Positions 25,136-34,100 of a DNA stretch of 64,000 nt are shown piece by piece. The notes under the pieces are model-generated. The model was not told the origin of the DNA, made no database searches, and saw only the letters and a list, made by a program, of their open reading frames with translations. The DNA lies in assembly GCA_020638575.1 (NCBI GenBank), contig JACKIH010000003.1:2213501-2277500 (forward strand), given 5' to 3'. Positions within the stretch are counted from its first letter, which is position 1. Every line of letters begins with the position of its first letter. The DNA comes from Rhodospirillaceae bacterium (GTDB lineage Bacteria; Pseudomonadota; Alphaproteobacteria; DSM-16000; Inquilinaceae). The position numbers were made by a program, and so were the translations under genes.

Positions 25136-26089
25136 ATGCGAGTCGCCGTTGTCGGGGCCGGAGGCGTGGGCGGATACTACGGGGGCCGGTTGGCGGCCGC
25201 CGGGATCGACGTCGCCTTCCTGGCGCGCGGCGCCCATCTGGCCGCACTGCAGCAGGACGGCCTCAGGGTCGACAGCCCGCTCGGCAACATTCGTCTGACA
25301 CAGGTGAGGGCCAGCGGCATCCCGGCGGAAATCGGGCCGGTCGATGTCGTGCTGTTCTGCGTGAAGCTCTACGACACCGCCGAAGCCGCCCGGCAGATGG
25401 CCCCGCTGGTGGGGCCGGACACCACCATCATCTGCCTGCAGAATGGTGTCGACGGGCCGAGCCTGCTGGCCGAAGCCCACGGGGCCGACCATGTGGTGCC
25501 GGGTACCGTCTATCTGGTGAGCGAACTGGCCGGGCCCGGCCACATCCACCACAGCGCCGTCGACCGGCCGATCCTGGGCGCCGCGTCCGGCGTGGCCGGC
25601 CAGCGCGTCAAGACGCTGGTGGACGCCTGGCGTGCCACCGGCAGTGCCGCGGAGATCAGCGACGAGATCCATGTGGAGATCTGGCGCAAGTTCGTGCGGC
25701 TGTGCACCTTTTCCGCCATCGGCTGTGCCGCGCGCCTGCCGGTGGGGCCGATCCTGCGCGATCCGGAAACCCGCGGCCTGCTCGTCGCCGCGCTGGAAGA
25801 AGCGGTCACCGTCGCCCGCGCCACCGGCGTCATGCTGGAGGGCGGATTTGCCTCGGAGAGCCTCGCCTTCCTGCTCGCCATGACGCCGGACAGCAAGCCG
25901 TCCATGCTGCGCGACCTGGAAGCCGGGCGGCGCCTGGAGCTGCCCTGGCTCAGCGGCACCATCGTACGGCTGGGGGCCGAACGCGGCGTACCGACGCCGA
26001 TCCACGGCTTCTGCTACAAGGTCCTGAGGCCCCACCAGGACGGCCCGCCGGCCATCGCCGGGCCGAACGACACGGCCCTGTCGGCCTGA
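25136..26089 (+). CDS. panE: 2-dehydropantoate 2-reductase (ketopantoate reductase) family
   Basis: A 317-residue NADPH-dependent reductase. The Rossmann motif is GAGGVGGYYGG at residues 8-18, followed by LARGAHL, then the VKLYDT and LQNGVDG segments. The C-terminal helical domain contains the conserved Lys in IWRKFVRL and the late DLEAGRRLELPWLSGTIVRL. True PanE makes pantoate for CoA, but many paralogues act on other 2-keto acids, so the step is probable rather than proven. The ATG at 25136 gives MRVAVVGAGG. Confidence 0.87.
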   Translation: MRVAVVGAGGVGGYYGGRLAAAGIDVAFLARGAHLAALQQDGLRVDSPLGNIRLTQVRASGIPAEIGPVDVVLFCVKLYDTAEAARQMAPLVGPDTTIICLQNGVDGPSLLAEAHGADHVVPGTVYLVSELAGPGHIHHSAVDRPILGAASGVAGQRVKTLVDAWRATGSAAEISDEIHVEIWRKFVRLCTFSAIGCAARLPVGPILRDPETRGLLVAALEEAVTVARATGVMLEGGFASESLAFLLAMTPDSKPSMLRDLEAGRRLELPWLSGTIVRLGAERGVPTPIHGFCYKVLRPHQDGPPAIAGPNDTALSA

Positions 26090-26189
26090 GCGGCCGGGAC
26101 CGCCGCTCTCCCCCCGTCTGATCGCGCAAACACCCGGTCGGTGGTCGGCAACGGTTCCGCGACAAGCGAAAAAGCCCTAATGAGCGCGC

Positions 26190-27197
26190 ATGGTTCAGTC
26201 CATCGCCAGCAGCCATCCGCCGCCGTTCCAGCCGGTGCGCCGCATCGCGCTGGAGGCGCTGAGCGGTGCCGACATGGACGCGCTGGTCGGCGGCAGCGAA
26301 CCGCTGATCGTCGAGGGGCTCGATGCCACCTGGCCCGACGCCTGCCGCAGCGACGACATCCGCGATGTGGCGGTGTTCGAAACCAACCCCAACAGCGTAT
26401 TCGTCAACGGCCAGCAGCGCTTCGGCCTGACCTCCGAGGAGTTCTTCCGGCGCCTGGAGGCCGGCGACAATGTGCGGATCTTCGACGGCGAGCTGGCCAC
26501 ATCGGTCACCGATGCGGTCACCCGCCCGCAAAGCCTGTTTGCGCGGCTGCGGCGGCTCGACCTGTTCCGCTACGACAAGACCAAGCCGGTGTGCTTCATC
26601 GGCGGCGGCGGCGCCATCACCGTGCTGCACCACGACTTCGAGATGAACGCCAACTGGCACATGGTGCTCTACGGCGAGCGCCAAGTGTATCTGTGGACCC
26701 ATGACCAATCCGCCAGCCTGTTCAAGCTGCCGCTGCTGGGGCTGAGCCTGATCCCCTTTTCCTGGGGGCTGCTGGGCTACCGCTTCGCGCGCGGGCAGTC
26801 CTGCCGGCTGAAGCGCGGCGAGCTGCTCTTCATGCCGCCGGGGTGCTGGCACCAGATCGAGTATCCGCAACCGTCGCTGGCGGTGACCTACGCATTCCAC
26901 CGCACGCCCTCAGAAAAGCGCACCGGCGAACGGCTCGGCGCGTTCTGGTTCGGCTTCATGACGCTGACCCAGGCGGTGCCGGCCGGCCGTGCGCTGGCGA
27001 TCGCCGCCTTGCCGCTCATCGTGCCGTGGGGCGTGTTTGCCGGCATCTACATCTGGGGGCGCTTTCTCGCCGTCAAGCTGCTGGGCCGGCTGGCGGGGGC
27101 CGTGACGGTGCCGCTGCGCCACGCCGAGACCGGCCTGCTGCACGCCTATCTGCCGCTGATGCGCTGGGTCCGCCGCCGCCTGTGGATGGGGTATTAG
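26190..27197 (+). CDS. Cupin-like (JmjC/Cupin_8-type) protein with hydrophobic C-terminal part
   Basis: A 335-residue protein. The double-stranded beta-helix shows the metal-site pattern HHDFEMNANWHMVLYG (an HxD-like pair, residues about 149-151) with a later PPGCWHQIEY His near residue 218. This fits a 2-oxoglutarate/Fe(II) oxygenase of the Cupin_8 group. After the fold come strongly hydrophobic stretches around residues 265-300 (ALAIAALPLIVPWGVFAGIY), suggesting membrane attachment. Substrate unknown. It ends 29 bases before palindromic element copy B and converges on the LDHD-type gene. Confidence 0.75.
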   Translation: MVQSIASSHPPPFQPVRRIALEALSGADMDALVGGSEPLIVEGLDATWPDACRSDDIRDVAVFETNPNSVFVNGQQRFGLTSEEFFRRLEAGDNVRIFDGELATSVTDAVTRPQSLFARLRRLDLFRYDKTKPVCFIGGGGAITVLHHDFEMNANWHMVLYGERQVYLWTHDQSASLFKLPLLGLSLIPFSWGLLGYRFARGQSCRLKRGELLFMPPGCWHQIEYPQPSLAVTYAFHRTPSEKRTGERLGAFWFGFMTLTQAVPAGRALAIAALPLIVPWGVFAGIYIWGRFLAVKLLGRLAGAVTVPLRHAETGLLHAYLPLMRWVRRRLWMGY

Positions 27198-27216
27198 GGC
27201 GCTTTCACGCCTTGTC

Positions 27217-27317
27217 GAGTCGGTTCCAGCCCACTCCCCCGCCCGGCCACCCAATATTTTACAATGGCTTGGGCGGCCGGGCGGGGGAGTGGGCTGGTGC
27301 AGGCTGAACAGAAATGC
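27217..27317 (+). repeat. Palindromic element copy B (best-preserved stem)
   Basis: The head GAGTCGGTTCC is followed by a 29-base arm at 27226-27254, a 14-base loop TATTTTACAATGGC, and a matching 29-base arm at 27269-27297. The arms pair at 28 of 29 positions. The tail (GGTGCAGGCTGAACAGAAATG) ends right at the stop codon of the oxidase gene at 27318. It sits between converging genes and would form a very stable hairpin in RNA from either strand. Confidence 0.88.
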
Positions 27318-28724
27318 TCAGATCCGCACCACCTTGCCGGGGTTGAGGATGTTCTGCGGGTCGAGCGCCCGCTTGATGGCGCGCATCACCGCCAGGCCCT
27401 CGCCGTGTTCGGTTTCCATGAAGCCCAGCTTGCCGTAGCCCACACCATGCTCGCCGGTGCAGGTGCCGCCGGCCGCCAGCGCCCGGTGGACCATGCGCGC
27501 GTGCAGCGCTTCGGCGCGCTCCACCTCGTCGGGGTCGGCGATGTCGACCACCAGGCAGAGGTGGAAATTGCCGTCGCCCACATGGCCCACCAGCGGCCCC
27601 AGCAGGTTGCTTTCCACCAGGTCGCGCTTGGTTTCCACCACGCACTCGGCGAGCTTGGAGATGGGCACGCACACATCGGTCGGCATGCCCTTGCAGCCGG
27701 GCCTCAGCGCGATCGCCGCGTAATAGGCGTCGTGGCGGGCCTGCCACAGGCGCGAGCGCTCTTCGGGCAGGGTGGCCCACTGGAAATCCGCCCCGCCATG
27801 GTCGGCCGCCAGTTCCGCCACCGTCTCGGCCTGTTCGGCCACGCTCGCCTGGCTGCCGTGGAACTCGAAAAACAGGGTCGGCTGCACCGGGTAGTCGAGC
27901 TTGGAGTAGCGGTTGACCGCGTCCATCTCCACCTCGTCCAGCAGCTCGATGCGGGCCACCGGCACGCCCATCTGGATGGTCTCGATCACCGTGTCCACCG
28001 CCGCGGCGATGTCGGGAAAGGCGCACACCGCCGCCGACATGGCTTCCGGCACGCCGTGCAGGCGCAAGGTCACCTCGGTGATGATGCCCAGCGTGCCTTC
28101 GGAGCCCACCAGCAACCGCGTCAGGTCGTAGCCGGCAGACGATTTGCGCGCGCGCGTGCCGGTCTTGACGATGCGGCCGTCGGCCATCACCGCCGTCAGG
28201 CCCAGCACGGCGTCGCGCATGGTGCCGTAGCGCACGGCGTTGGTGCCCGATGCGCGGGTGGCCGCCATGCCGCCGATGGTGGCATCGGCCCCCGGATCGA
28301 TGGGAAAGAACAGCCCGGTGTCGCGCAGATGGGCGTTGAGCTGCTTGCGGGTGACGCCGGCTTCCACCGTGCAGTCGAGATCGGGCACGGACAGCCGTAC
28401 GACCCGGTTCATCCCCGACAGGTCAAGGGAAATGCCGCCGGTGAGCGCCCCCACCCCGCCTTCCAGCGAGGTGCCGACGCCGAACGGCACCACCGGTACG
28501 CCATGGGCGGCACAAATCCGCACCACCGCCGCCACCTCCTCGGTGGACTCCGCGAACACCACGGCATCGGGCGGCAGCACGGGGTGGTAGCTTTCGTCGC
28601 GGCCGTGGGCCTCGCGGGCCGCCGCATCGGTGGCGAGGCGCCGGCCGAACAGCCCCTCCAGCTCGGCGATCACGGCAGCCGCCGAGTTCGGCATGGTACG
28701 GGCTTGGCGTGCAGGCGTCGGCAT
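27318..28724 (-). CDS. FAD-binding oxidase, D-lactate dehydrogenase / glycolate oxidase GlcD type
   Basis: A 468-residue flavoprotein of the VAO/PCMH family. FAD-binding segments cover about 50-230 (VVPFGVGTSLEGGVGALTGG, PIDPGADATIGGMAATRASG, YGTMRDAVLGL). The C-terminal cap has GHVGDGNFH and GTCTGEHGVGYGK, the metal/substrate region of LDHD-type enzymes, and it ends in LDPQNILNPGKVVRI. It oxidises a D-2-hydroxyacid such as D-lactate, passing electrons to the respiratory chain or cytochrome c. gloB at 4474 makes D-lactate, so a link is possible. The ATG at 28724 has AGGGAA upstream. Confidence 0.92.
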   Translation of the reverse strand: MPTPARQARTMPNSAAAVIAELEGLFGRRLATDAAAREAHGRDESYHPVLPPDAVVFAESTEEVAAVVRICAAHGVPVVPFGVGTSLEGGVGALTGGISLDLSGMNRVVRLSVPDLDCTVEAGVTRKQLNAHLRDTGLFFPIDPGADATIGGMAATRASGTNAVRYGTMRDAVLGLTAVMADGRIVKTGTRARKSSAGYDLTRLLVGSEGTLGIITEVTLRLHGVPEAMSAAVCAFPDIAAAVDTVIETIQMGVPVARIELLDEVEMDAVNRYSKLDYPVQPTLFFEFHGSQASVAEQAETVAELAADHGGADFQWATLPEERSRLWQARHDAYYAAIALRPGCKGMPTDVCVPISKLAECVVETKRDLVESNLLGPLVGHVGDGNFHLCLVVDIADPDEVERAEALHARMVHRALAAGGTCTGEHGVGYGKLGFMETEHGEGLAVMRAIKRALDPQNILNPGKVVRI

Positions 28725-28906
28725 CGGGCTTCCCTACCTTCGTTGCCTTAACTTTAGGCAGGGCGGCGGCCCCGCGGCAAGCCGCAGCACCCGTATGGCC
28801 AACGGATTGCCGTCCGCGGCACCGATCCTCTTGCGCCGGCCCCGCCGGGCGGCTTTGTTCGCAAGGGCGGCGCCGTTGCCCGCACCAGTTTCAGGACCCA
28901 AGAGCC

Positions 28907-29530
28907 ATGCCCCTCCGCCCCGTCCGCCTGCCGCGCCGGCTCGCCGCCGTTGCCGTCTCGCTCAGCCTGATCGCCTGCAGTGCGCTCGCCGACCCCGACG
29001 ACCCGTCGCCGGCCCAGACCACCTCGGCGACGGCGGCACTGGATGCCGCGGTGGCCGCCCTGCCGGCGAGCACCAGCCCGGTCGCCACGCTGCTGCGGGA
29101 GCCGGGTCCGGAAAGCTGCATGCCCTGGCAGCAGGCCTATGCCGAAACGGTGCTGCGGCTGCACACCCAGATGATGGTGACCAGCCTGTCGTGCGAGGAC
29201 GCCTACGAACGCCCCGACCTCTATAACGATTATCGCCGCTTCACCGCCGACCGCGCCGACCTGCTGCGCCAAGCGGAAACCACCACGGCGGCGCGGCTGA
29301 ACGGCGACGAGCAGGACTTCGACAGCTACCGCACCGGGCTTGCCAACGACGAAGCCCAGCTCGCCGGCGATGTCGGTGTCAGCGTCTACTGTGCCGCCCG
29401 GCAGGCGCGCTTCCACACCATGGAAACCGGCGATTTCGGTGAATACGCGCTGGCGCTCACCATGCGCCGGCTGTCCAGCATCGGCGGCTGCGAAGCCTCG
29501 CCCAACGCGGCCATCGACAACGCGCCATGA
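28907..29530 (+). CDS. Putative lipoprotein, unknown function
   Basis: A 207-residue exported protein. A basic start and hydrophobic stretch end in SLSLIACSALA, which fits a lipobox (LIAC) and, less well, a signal peptidase I site. The mature part is helical and polar, with Cys residues at PESCMPW, LSCED, VYCAA and GGCEA that could form disulfides. I do not recognise the family. A second lipoprotein gene follows after a perfect hairpin. Confidence 0.65.
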   Translation: MPLRPVRLPRRLAAVAVSLSLIACSALADPDDPSPAQTTSATAALDAAVAALPASTSPVATLLREPGPESCMPWQQAYAETVLRLHTQMMVTSLSCEDAYERPDLYNDYRRFTADRADLLRQAETTTAARLNGDEQDFDSYRTGLANDEAQLAGDVGVSVYCAARQARFHTMETGDFGEYALALTMRRLSSIGGCEASPNAAIDNAP

Positions 29531-29532
29531 CA

Positions 29533-29550
29533 GCGCCGCTTTTGCGGCGC
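29533..29550 (+). terminator. Perfect 7-bp hairpin with TTTT loop between two lipoprotein genes
   Basis: GCGCCGC, TTTT and GCGGCGC form a perfect stem-loop that starts two bases after the TGA of the upstream gene and ends 11 bases before the next ATG. There is no T-run behind it, so it may be a weak terminator, an mRNA-stabilising end, or a control element for the next gene. Confidence 0.45.
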
Positions 29551-29561
29551 CTCCTGACACA

Positions 29562-30041
29562 ATGATCCGACCTGTCACGACCCTGGCCCTGCTGGCGGCC
29601 CTTACCGGGCTGGCCGGCTGCAACACCCTGGGCGACCAGGCCACCAGCGCCCAGACGCTGCTGGTCGGCCTGCCCAAGTCCGACCTGCTGGCCTGTGCGG
29701 GGGTGCCCCAGCGCAGCATGGTGGCGGGCCAGCTCGAATACCTCACCTATGTAAGCCAGAGCCTGGACGGCACGCCGGGAACGGTGGGCCTGGGCCTCGG
29801 CTTCGGCACCTGGGGATCCGGCAGCCATATCGGCACCGGGCTCGGCTTCGGCTACCCGCTCTACGGCGGCTATGCGGAAAGCCGCACCTGCGAGGCCACC
29901 TTCACCCTCTCCAACGACCAGGTGGTGGGCGTGTCCTATGTGGGCGACGGGGCGGCCCAGCAGAACAACCGGCAGTGCTACTTCATCGTGGAGAACTGCC
30001 TGGAACGGATCGGCAGCAACCGGACCGACGTGGTGCGCTGA
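29562..30041 (+). CDS. Gly-rich lipoprotein, unknown function
   Basis: A 159-residue lipoprotein with a clear lipobox LAGC (residues 17-20). The mature part has a segment like small SmpA/BamE-type proteins (LLVGLPKSDLLACAGVPQRS). A Gly-rich stretch follows (GLGLGFGTWGSGSHIGTGLG), then a Cys-containing beta-like end (RTCEATFTLSNDQVVGVSYV; RQCYFIVENCLER). The Gly-rich part suggests a surface or outer-membrane role. No family is claimed. It converges on the PilZ gene with 15 bases between. Confidence 0.7.
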   Translation: MIRPVTTLALLAALTGLAGCNTLGDQATSAQTLLVGLPKSDLLACAGVPQRSMVAGQLEYLTYVSQSLDGTPGTVGLGLGFGTWGSGSHIGTGLGFGYPLYGGYAESRTCEATFTLSNDQVVGVSYVGDGAAQQNNRQCYFIVENCLERIGSNRTDVVR

Positions 30042-30056
30042 GGCGCCCCCCGGATT

Positions 30057-30677
30057 TCAGTGGGCGTCCTCGAAGCTCGGCGGGATCACCCGCGGCAACG
30101 CCTCACCGATCAGGTCGGCCACCTGCTGGGCGGTCTGGTGGAAGCGCAGGCCCATGGCGTCCTTGCTCTGCCACGCCACCTCGGACTCGAAATCGCCGAA
30201 GCGCGGGATGTTGAGGATGGCCGTGCCCTCGTGGGCCAGCGTGTCCATGGTGCGCAGGCGCACGCCGCCGAGCGAGATGTTCTGCACGACGCACTGCACC
30301 TCGATGCCCAGCGCGCGCACCGTGCCCGACATCAGCACAGCACAGCGCGGGAACTTCCGCCGCTCCCGCGGGTCCTTCAGCTTCAGCGCCTCGCGCGTCA
30401 GGAAACCCGCGTGCTCGTTGGCCGGAAGGGTGAGCGTCAGCCCCAGCGTGCGGCCGGCACACCAGGCCACCTCGCCCTGCAGGTTGGCGGCCGACGGGCC
30501 GTCGGCGAGCACGGCACGGGTGCCGATGGCCAGCGGCGGCGGCGCTTCGTCCAACCGCACCACCACGCCGCCGATGGTCAGCGACACCACGCTGCCGGCC
30601 AGCGACTGGTCGGCCACACGCAGCTTTGCTTTGCCGCCGGCGGATAAGGCGGACTTGGGATCGGCGGGGTTGGGCAT
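30057..30677 (-). CDS. PilZ-domain protein (c-di-GMP receptor candidate)
   Basis: A 206-residue cytoplasmic protein. The C-terminal PilZ domain (about 105-195) carries the c-di-GMP signature RRKFPRC, a slightly changed RxxxR, and NISLGGVRLR (D/NxSxxG). The N-terminal half (about 15-90) looks like a second, degenerate PilZ-like barrel (LAGSVVSLTIGGVVVRLDEA, LQGEVAWCAGRTLGLTL). Binding of c-di-GMP is likely but the final R of RxxxR is replaced by Cys/Ala context, so it needs testing. The ATG at 30677 was chosen by domain start. Confidence 0.8.
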   Translation of the reverse strand: MPNPADPKSALSAGGKAKLRVADQSLAGSVVSLTIGGVVVRLDEAPPPLAIGTRAVLADGPSAANLQGEVAWCAGRTLGLTLTLPANEHAGFLTREALKLKDPRERRKFPRCAVLMSGTVRALGIEVQCVVQNISLGGVRLRTMDTLAHEGTAILNIPRFGDFESEVAWQSKDAMGLRFHQTAQQVADLIGEALPRVIPPSFEDAH

Positions 30678-30836
30678 CGAGCGTCTCCATCGCCGCGGAC
30701 CGCCCGGCGCCGGGCCGAGCCAACGCCACGCTGGCAGCCCAAAACCTTCCCGATCACCGGCTCGATGTCTATCGAAATCCGATGCCGCCGCCCCCGATCC
30801 AGCGCAGGGCCGGCCGCCGCCCGGCGTGCGGGATTC

Positions 30837-30865
30837 TTGACAACATCTCGTAGAACCAACTAACG
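30837..30865 (+). promoter_or_regulatory. Possible housekeeping promoter before the small Cys protein gene
   Basis: A perfect TTGACA lies at 30837-30842. The best -10 candidate, 17 bases on, is CTAACG, which is only a partial match. The position, about 50 bases before the ATG at 30918, is sensible. Confidence 0.3.
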
Positions 30866-30917
30866 GTTGCCAATCTACGGGAATGGAGCGCTGCATCTTG
30901 TACTCAAGGCCACGCGC

Positions 30918-31130
30918 ATGACCCACCACAGCCGATTTCTCGACCGGCCGACCCGATCCATTCAGGAAGCCTGCGAGGACGCCGGCCGCGCCTGGGCGGC
31001 GGATGGCCGGCGGCTGTGCGCCCAATGCCTGCTGCGCGACCGGTGCAACCCCTTCATCGTCGCCGATGCAGCCGTGGATCCGCGCCGGGCAAGGACGGTG
31101 GCGGTTGCTGGCCGGTCCCGCGTCGCCTGA
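30918..31130 (+). CDS. Small Cys-containing protein, unknown
   Basis: A possible 70-residue protein. It starts MTHHSRFLDRPTRSIQEACE and contains a C-x2-C-x5-C group (LCAQCLLRDRC) that could hold a metal. The tail is Arg/Ala-rich. AAGG lies 8 bases before the ATG and a TTGACA lies 75 bases upstream. No known family is recognised; it may be a chance frame. Confidence 0.4.
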   Translation: MTHHSRFLDRPTRSIQEACEDAGRAWAADGRRLCAQCLLRDRCNPFIVADAAVDPRRARTVAVAGRSRVA

Positions 31131-31175
31131 CGGCGTCGTCCCAGCCCCGAACCTGCCTGATGACCTGGCAAGGCC

Positions 31176-34100
31176 CTAACCGCGGCGCGCTACGCCGCCG
31201 GGCGCCGCTCCCGGGCGGCTGAAGGTGCGCGCCCGTTCCAGATCCACGGCCACAAGCTGCGACACGCCCTGCTCCGGCATGGTGACGCCGTAAAGCCGGT
31301 GCGACCGCGCCATGGTCATGCGGTGGTGGGTAACCACCAGGAAGCGCGTGCGCCCGCCCGCCGCCAGGTCGTCCAGCAGGCCGCAGAAGCGGTCCACATT
31401 GGCGTCGTCCAGGGGGGCGTCGACCTCGTCGAGCACGCAGATCGGTGCGGGGTTGGTGAGGAACACGGCGAACAGCAGCGCCAGCGCAGTCAGCGCCTGT
31501 TCGCCGCCCGACAGCAGCGACAGGCTCTGCAGGCGCTTGCCCGGCGGGCTGGCGACGATGTCGAGCCCCGCTTCCAGCGGATCGTCGGCATCGGTGAGCT
31601 TCAGGTGGGCCTCGCCGCCCCCGAACAGCCGGGTAAACAGGCTGCGGAAATGGCCGTCCACCTGATCGAAGGAGCCGAGCAGCCGCTCGCGCGCTTCGCG
31701 GTTGAGGCTGGCAATCGCCTGGCGCAGCCGGTGGATGGCTTCGGTCAGGTCGCCGCGTTCGCGCAGCAGGCCGGCAATCTGGGCGTCCAGCTCCGCCGCC
31801 TCGGTTTCCGCCCGCAGGTTCACCGGCCCCATGGCGTCGCGCTCGGCGGTCAGCCGGTCGTGCTGGCGTTCCACGGTTTCGGCGTCCGGCAGGGGCGCTT
31901 CGGCATCGAGCCCGGCCAGCCCGGCCAAGCCTTCCGGGCGCACGTTCAACCGTTCGGCGGCCCGCAGGGCGAGCCCGTCCATCTCCGTGCGAGCCGCTGC
32001 GATGGCAGCTTCCGCCCGCACCCGCGCCTCGCGCGCCGCGGAGAGGATGGCCTGGGCCTCGGCCACCGCCTTGTCGGCAGCGGCCTGGCGGGTTTCTGCG
32101 GCGACCACGGCATCGGCGGCGGCGCGTTGCACGGCTTCGGCCTCGCCTCGCTGGTCGGCCAAGCGGACGCGCCGTTCGGCCAAGAGGGCCGGCATGCGGG
32201 CCAGCTCTTCGGCCCGCACCGCCGCTGCGGCGGCGCGCCGGTCGAGATCGGCGATGCGCTCCTTGGCACTGGCGGCCCGTTCCGCCCAGCGGGTCAGCTC
32301 CTCGGCAATGGTGGTGCGGCGGGCGGCCCGCTGGGCGGCCTCGCGTTCCAGCGCGTCCACCGCCTGCTGGCGCGCCGCGAGCGCCGCCCGGCGGTCGGCG
32401 AGCTGGCGGCGGGCGGCGGCCCCGGCCGCCTCCAATTCGGCGAGGTCGCCGAGGGCGGCCGCTTCGGCCTCGGTGGCGGCCAGATCGCCGGCAATCGCAG
32501 CCCGGTCGCCCTCCAGGCCGGCGGCCTGATCCTGGGCGGCAGCCAGGCGGGCGGACCGCTCGGCATCCAGGCGGGCAAGCCGGGCGGCATCGGCGCGTCT
32601 CGTATCCAGCTCCGACCGGCGGTTGCGCACCTGCTGGCGGGCCGACGCCGCCGCTTCGCGCGCACCGTCACGCGCCGCCCGGGCTGCCGCGCGCTCCGCC
32701 GCCACGGTTTCAGCCACCGCCAGTGCCTCCACCAGCTCCGCCTCCAGGGCCGCCAGCCGGTTCATCTGGGCGAGCCGCTGGGCCCCCGGCGACGGTGCGC
32801 CGGCGCGGGCACGAAAGCCGTCCCAGCGCCACACGCCGCCCTCGCGGTCCACCAGTTCCTGGCCCGGCGCCAGATGGGCCGCCAGGCGGTCGCCCACCGC
32901 GGCATCCGCCACCACGCCGAGGGCGGCCAGCCGGCGCGCCAGTTCCGGCGGAGCGGAGACCTGCTCCGCCAGCGGTTCGGCCCCTTCGGGCAGCGGCGGC
33001 AGCGCGGCCGGGGCGGCGCCCAGCCCGGTCCAGCCCACCGCGGCGCGGGGATCGGCCGGCGCATTCAGCGTGTCGCCCAGGGCAGCTCCCAACGCCGCTT
33101 CCAGCCCCGGCGGCACGCCGAGCTGGGCGATCACCGGAGTGCCGCCCGCGCCCTCCGACGCCTGGACGGCGGTCGCCGCGCGCAGGCCATCGGCTTCCGC
33201 ACGCAGGCGGCTGGCTCGCGCTTCGGCCTGGCGCAGCGCGTCGGACGCTTCGGCGAGCCGGGTGTCGGCAAGGGCCAGGGCCGCTTCCGCCGCATCGGCT
33301 GCGGCCTCCAGGTCGACCAGGGCCGCGGCCTCGCCGGCAATGGCGGCTTCCAGGGCCGCAAGATCGGTGCCTGCGGCGATCTCCGCACGCAGGGCTTCGG
33401 CCTGCCGCAGCGCCTGGGCGTACCGTGCGTCCGCCTCGTCACGGCGGCGCGTCAGGCGGGCCATCCGGTCGGCGAGGGCCGCCCGCCGCGTGCGTTCGGC
33501 GGCCAGCTCGGCCGTCAGCCGCGCCACCTCGCGGTCGAGCCCCTCCACCTCGCCCTGGGCGCGGTTGCGGTCCGCCAAAGCCGCCTCGCGCGCCGGGCCT
33601 TCGCCCGATGCCGCTGCGGCCAATGCCTCGCCTTCCGCCTCCAGGCGGGCAAGCGCCGCGGCGGCATCTTCCGCCAGGGTGTCCTCGCGCGCCCGGTCGG
33701 CGGCGAGCTGGCCCTGCTGGCGCACCAGATCGGCCTCCGCTTCGGCCACCCGGCGCGCTTCGGCCTCCAGTTCATGGCCCGCCTGGGCGAGGCGCTGCAC
33801 CGTCGCCCCGGCCGCCACCGCCGCATCGCGCAGGTCCGGCAGGCCAGCCGCCGCAGCCGCCTGCGCCTTGCCGGCCAGCACCACGGCGCGGTCGGCTGCC
33901 TGCACTTCGCCGTCGGCGCGGGCAAACGCATCGTTGGCGGCGAGCAGCCGGGCGCCGGCCACGGTCCAGCCGATCAGCAGCAGGGTGGCTTCCAGCGTGC
34001 GGATGCGGTCCGACAGGTTGCGGTAGCGCACCGTCTGGCGCACCTGCTTCTTCAGCCCGGCAAGCTGGGTTTCCATCGCCTGGATGATGTCGTCGAGCCG

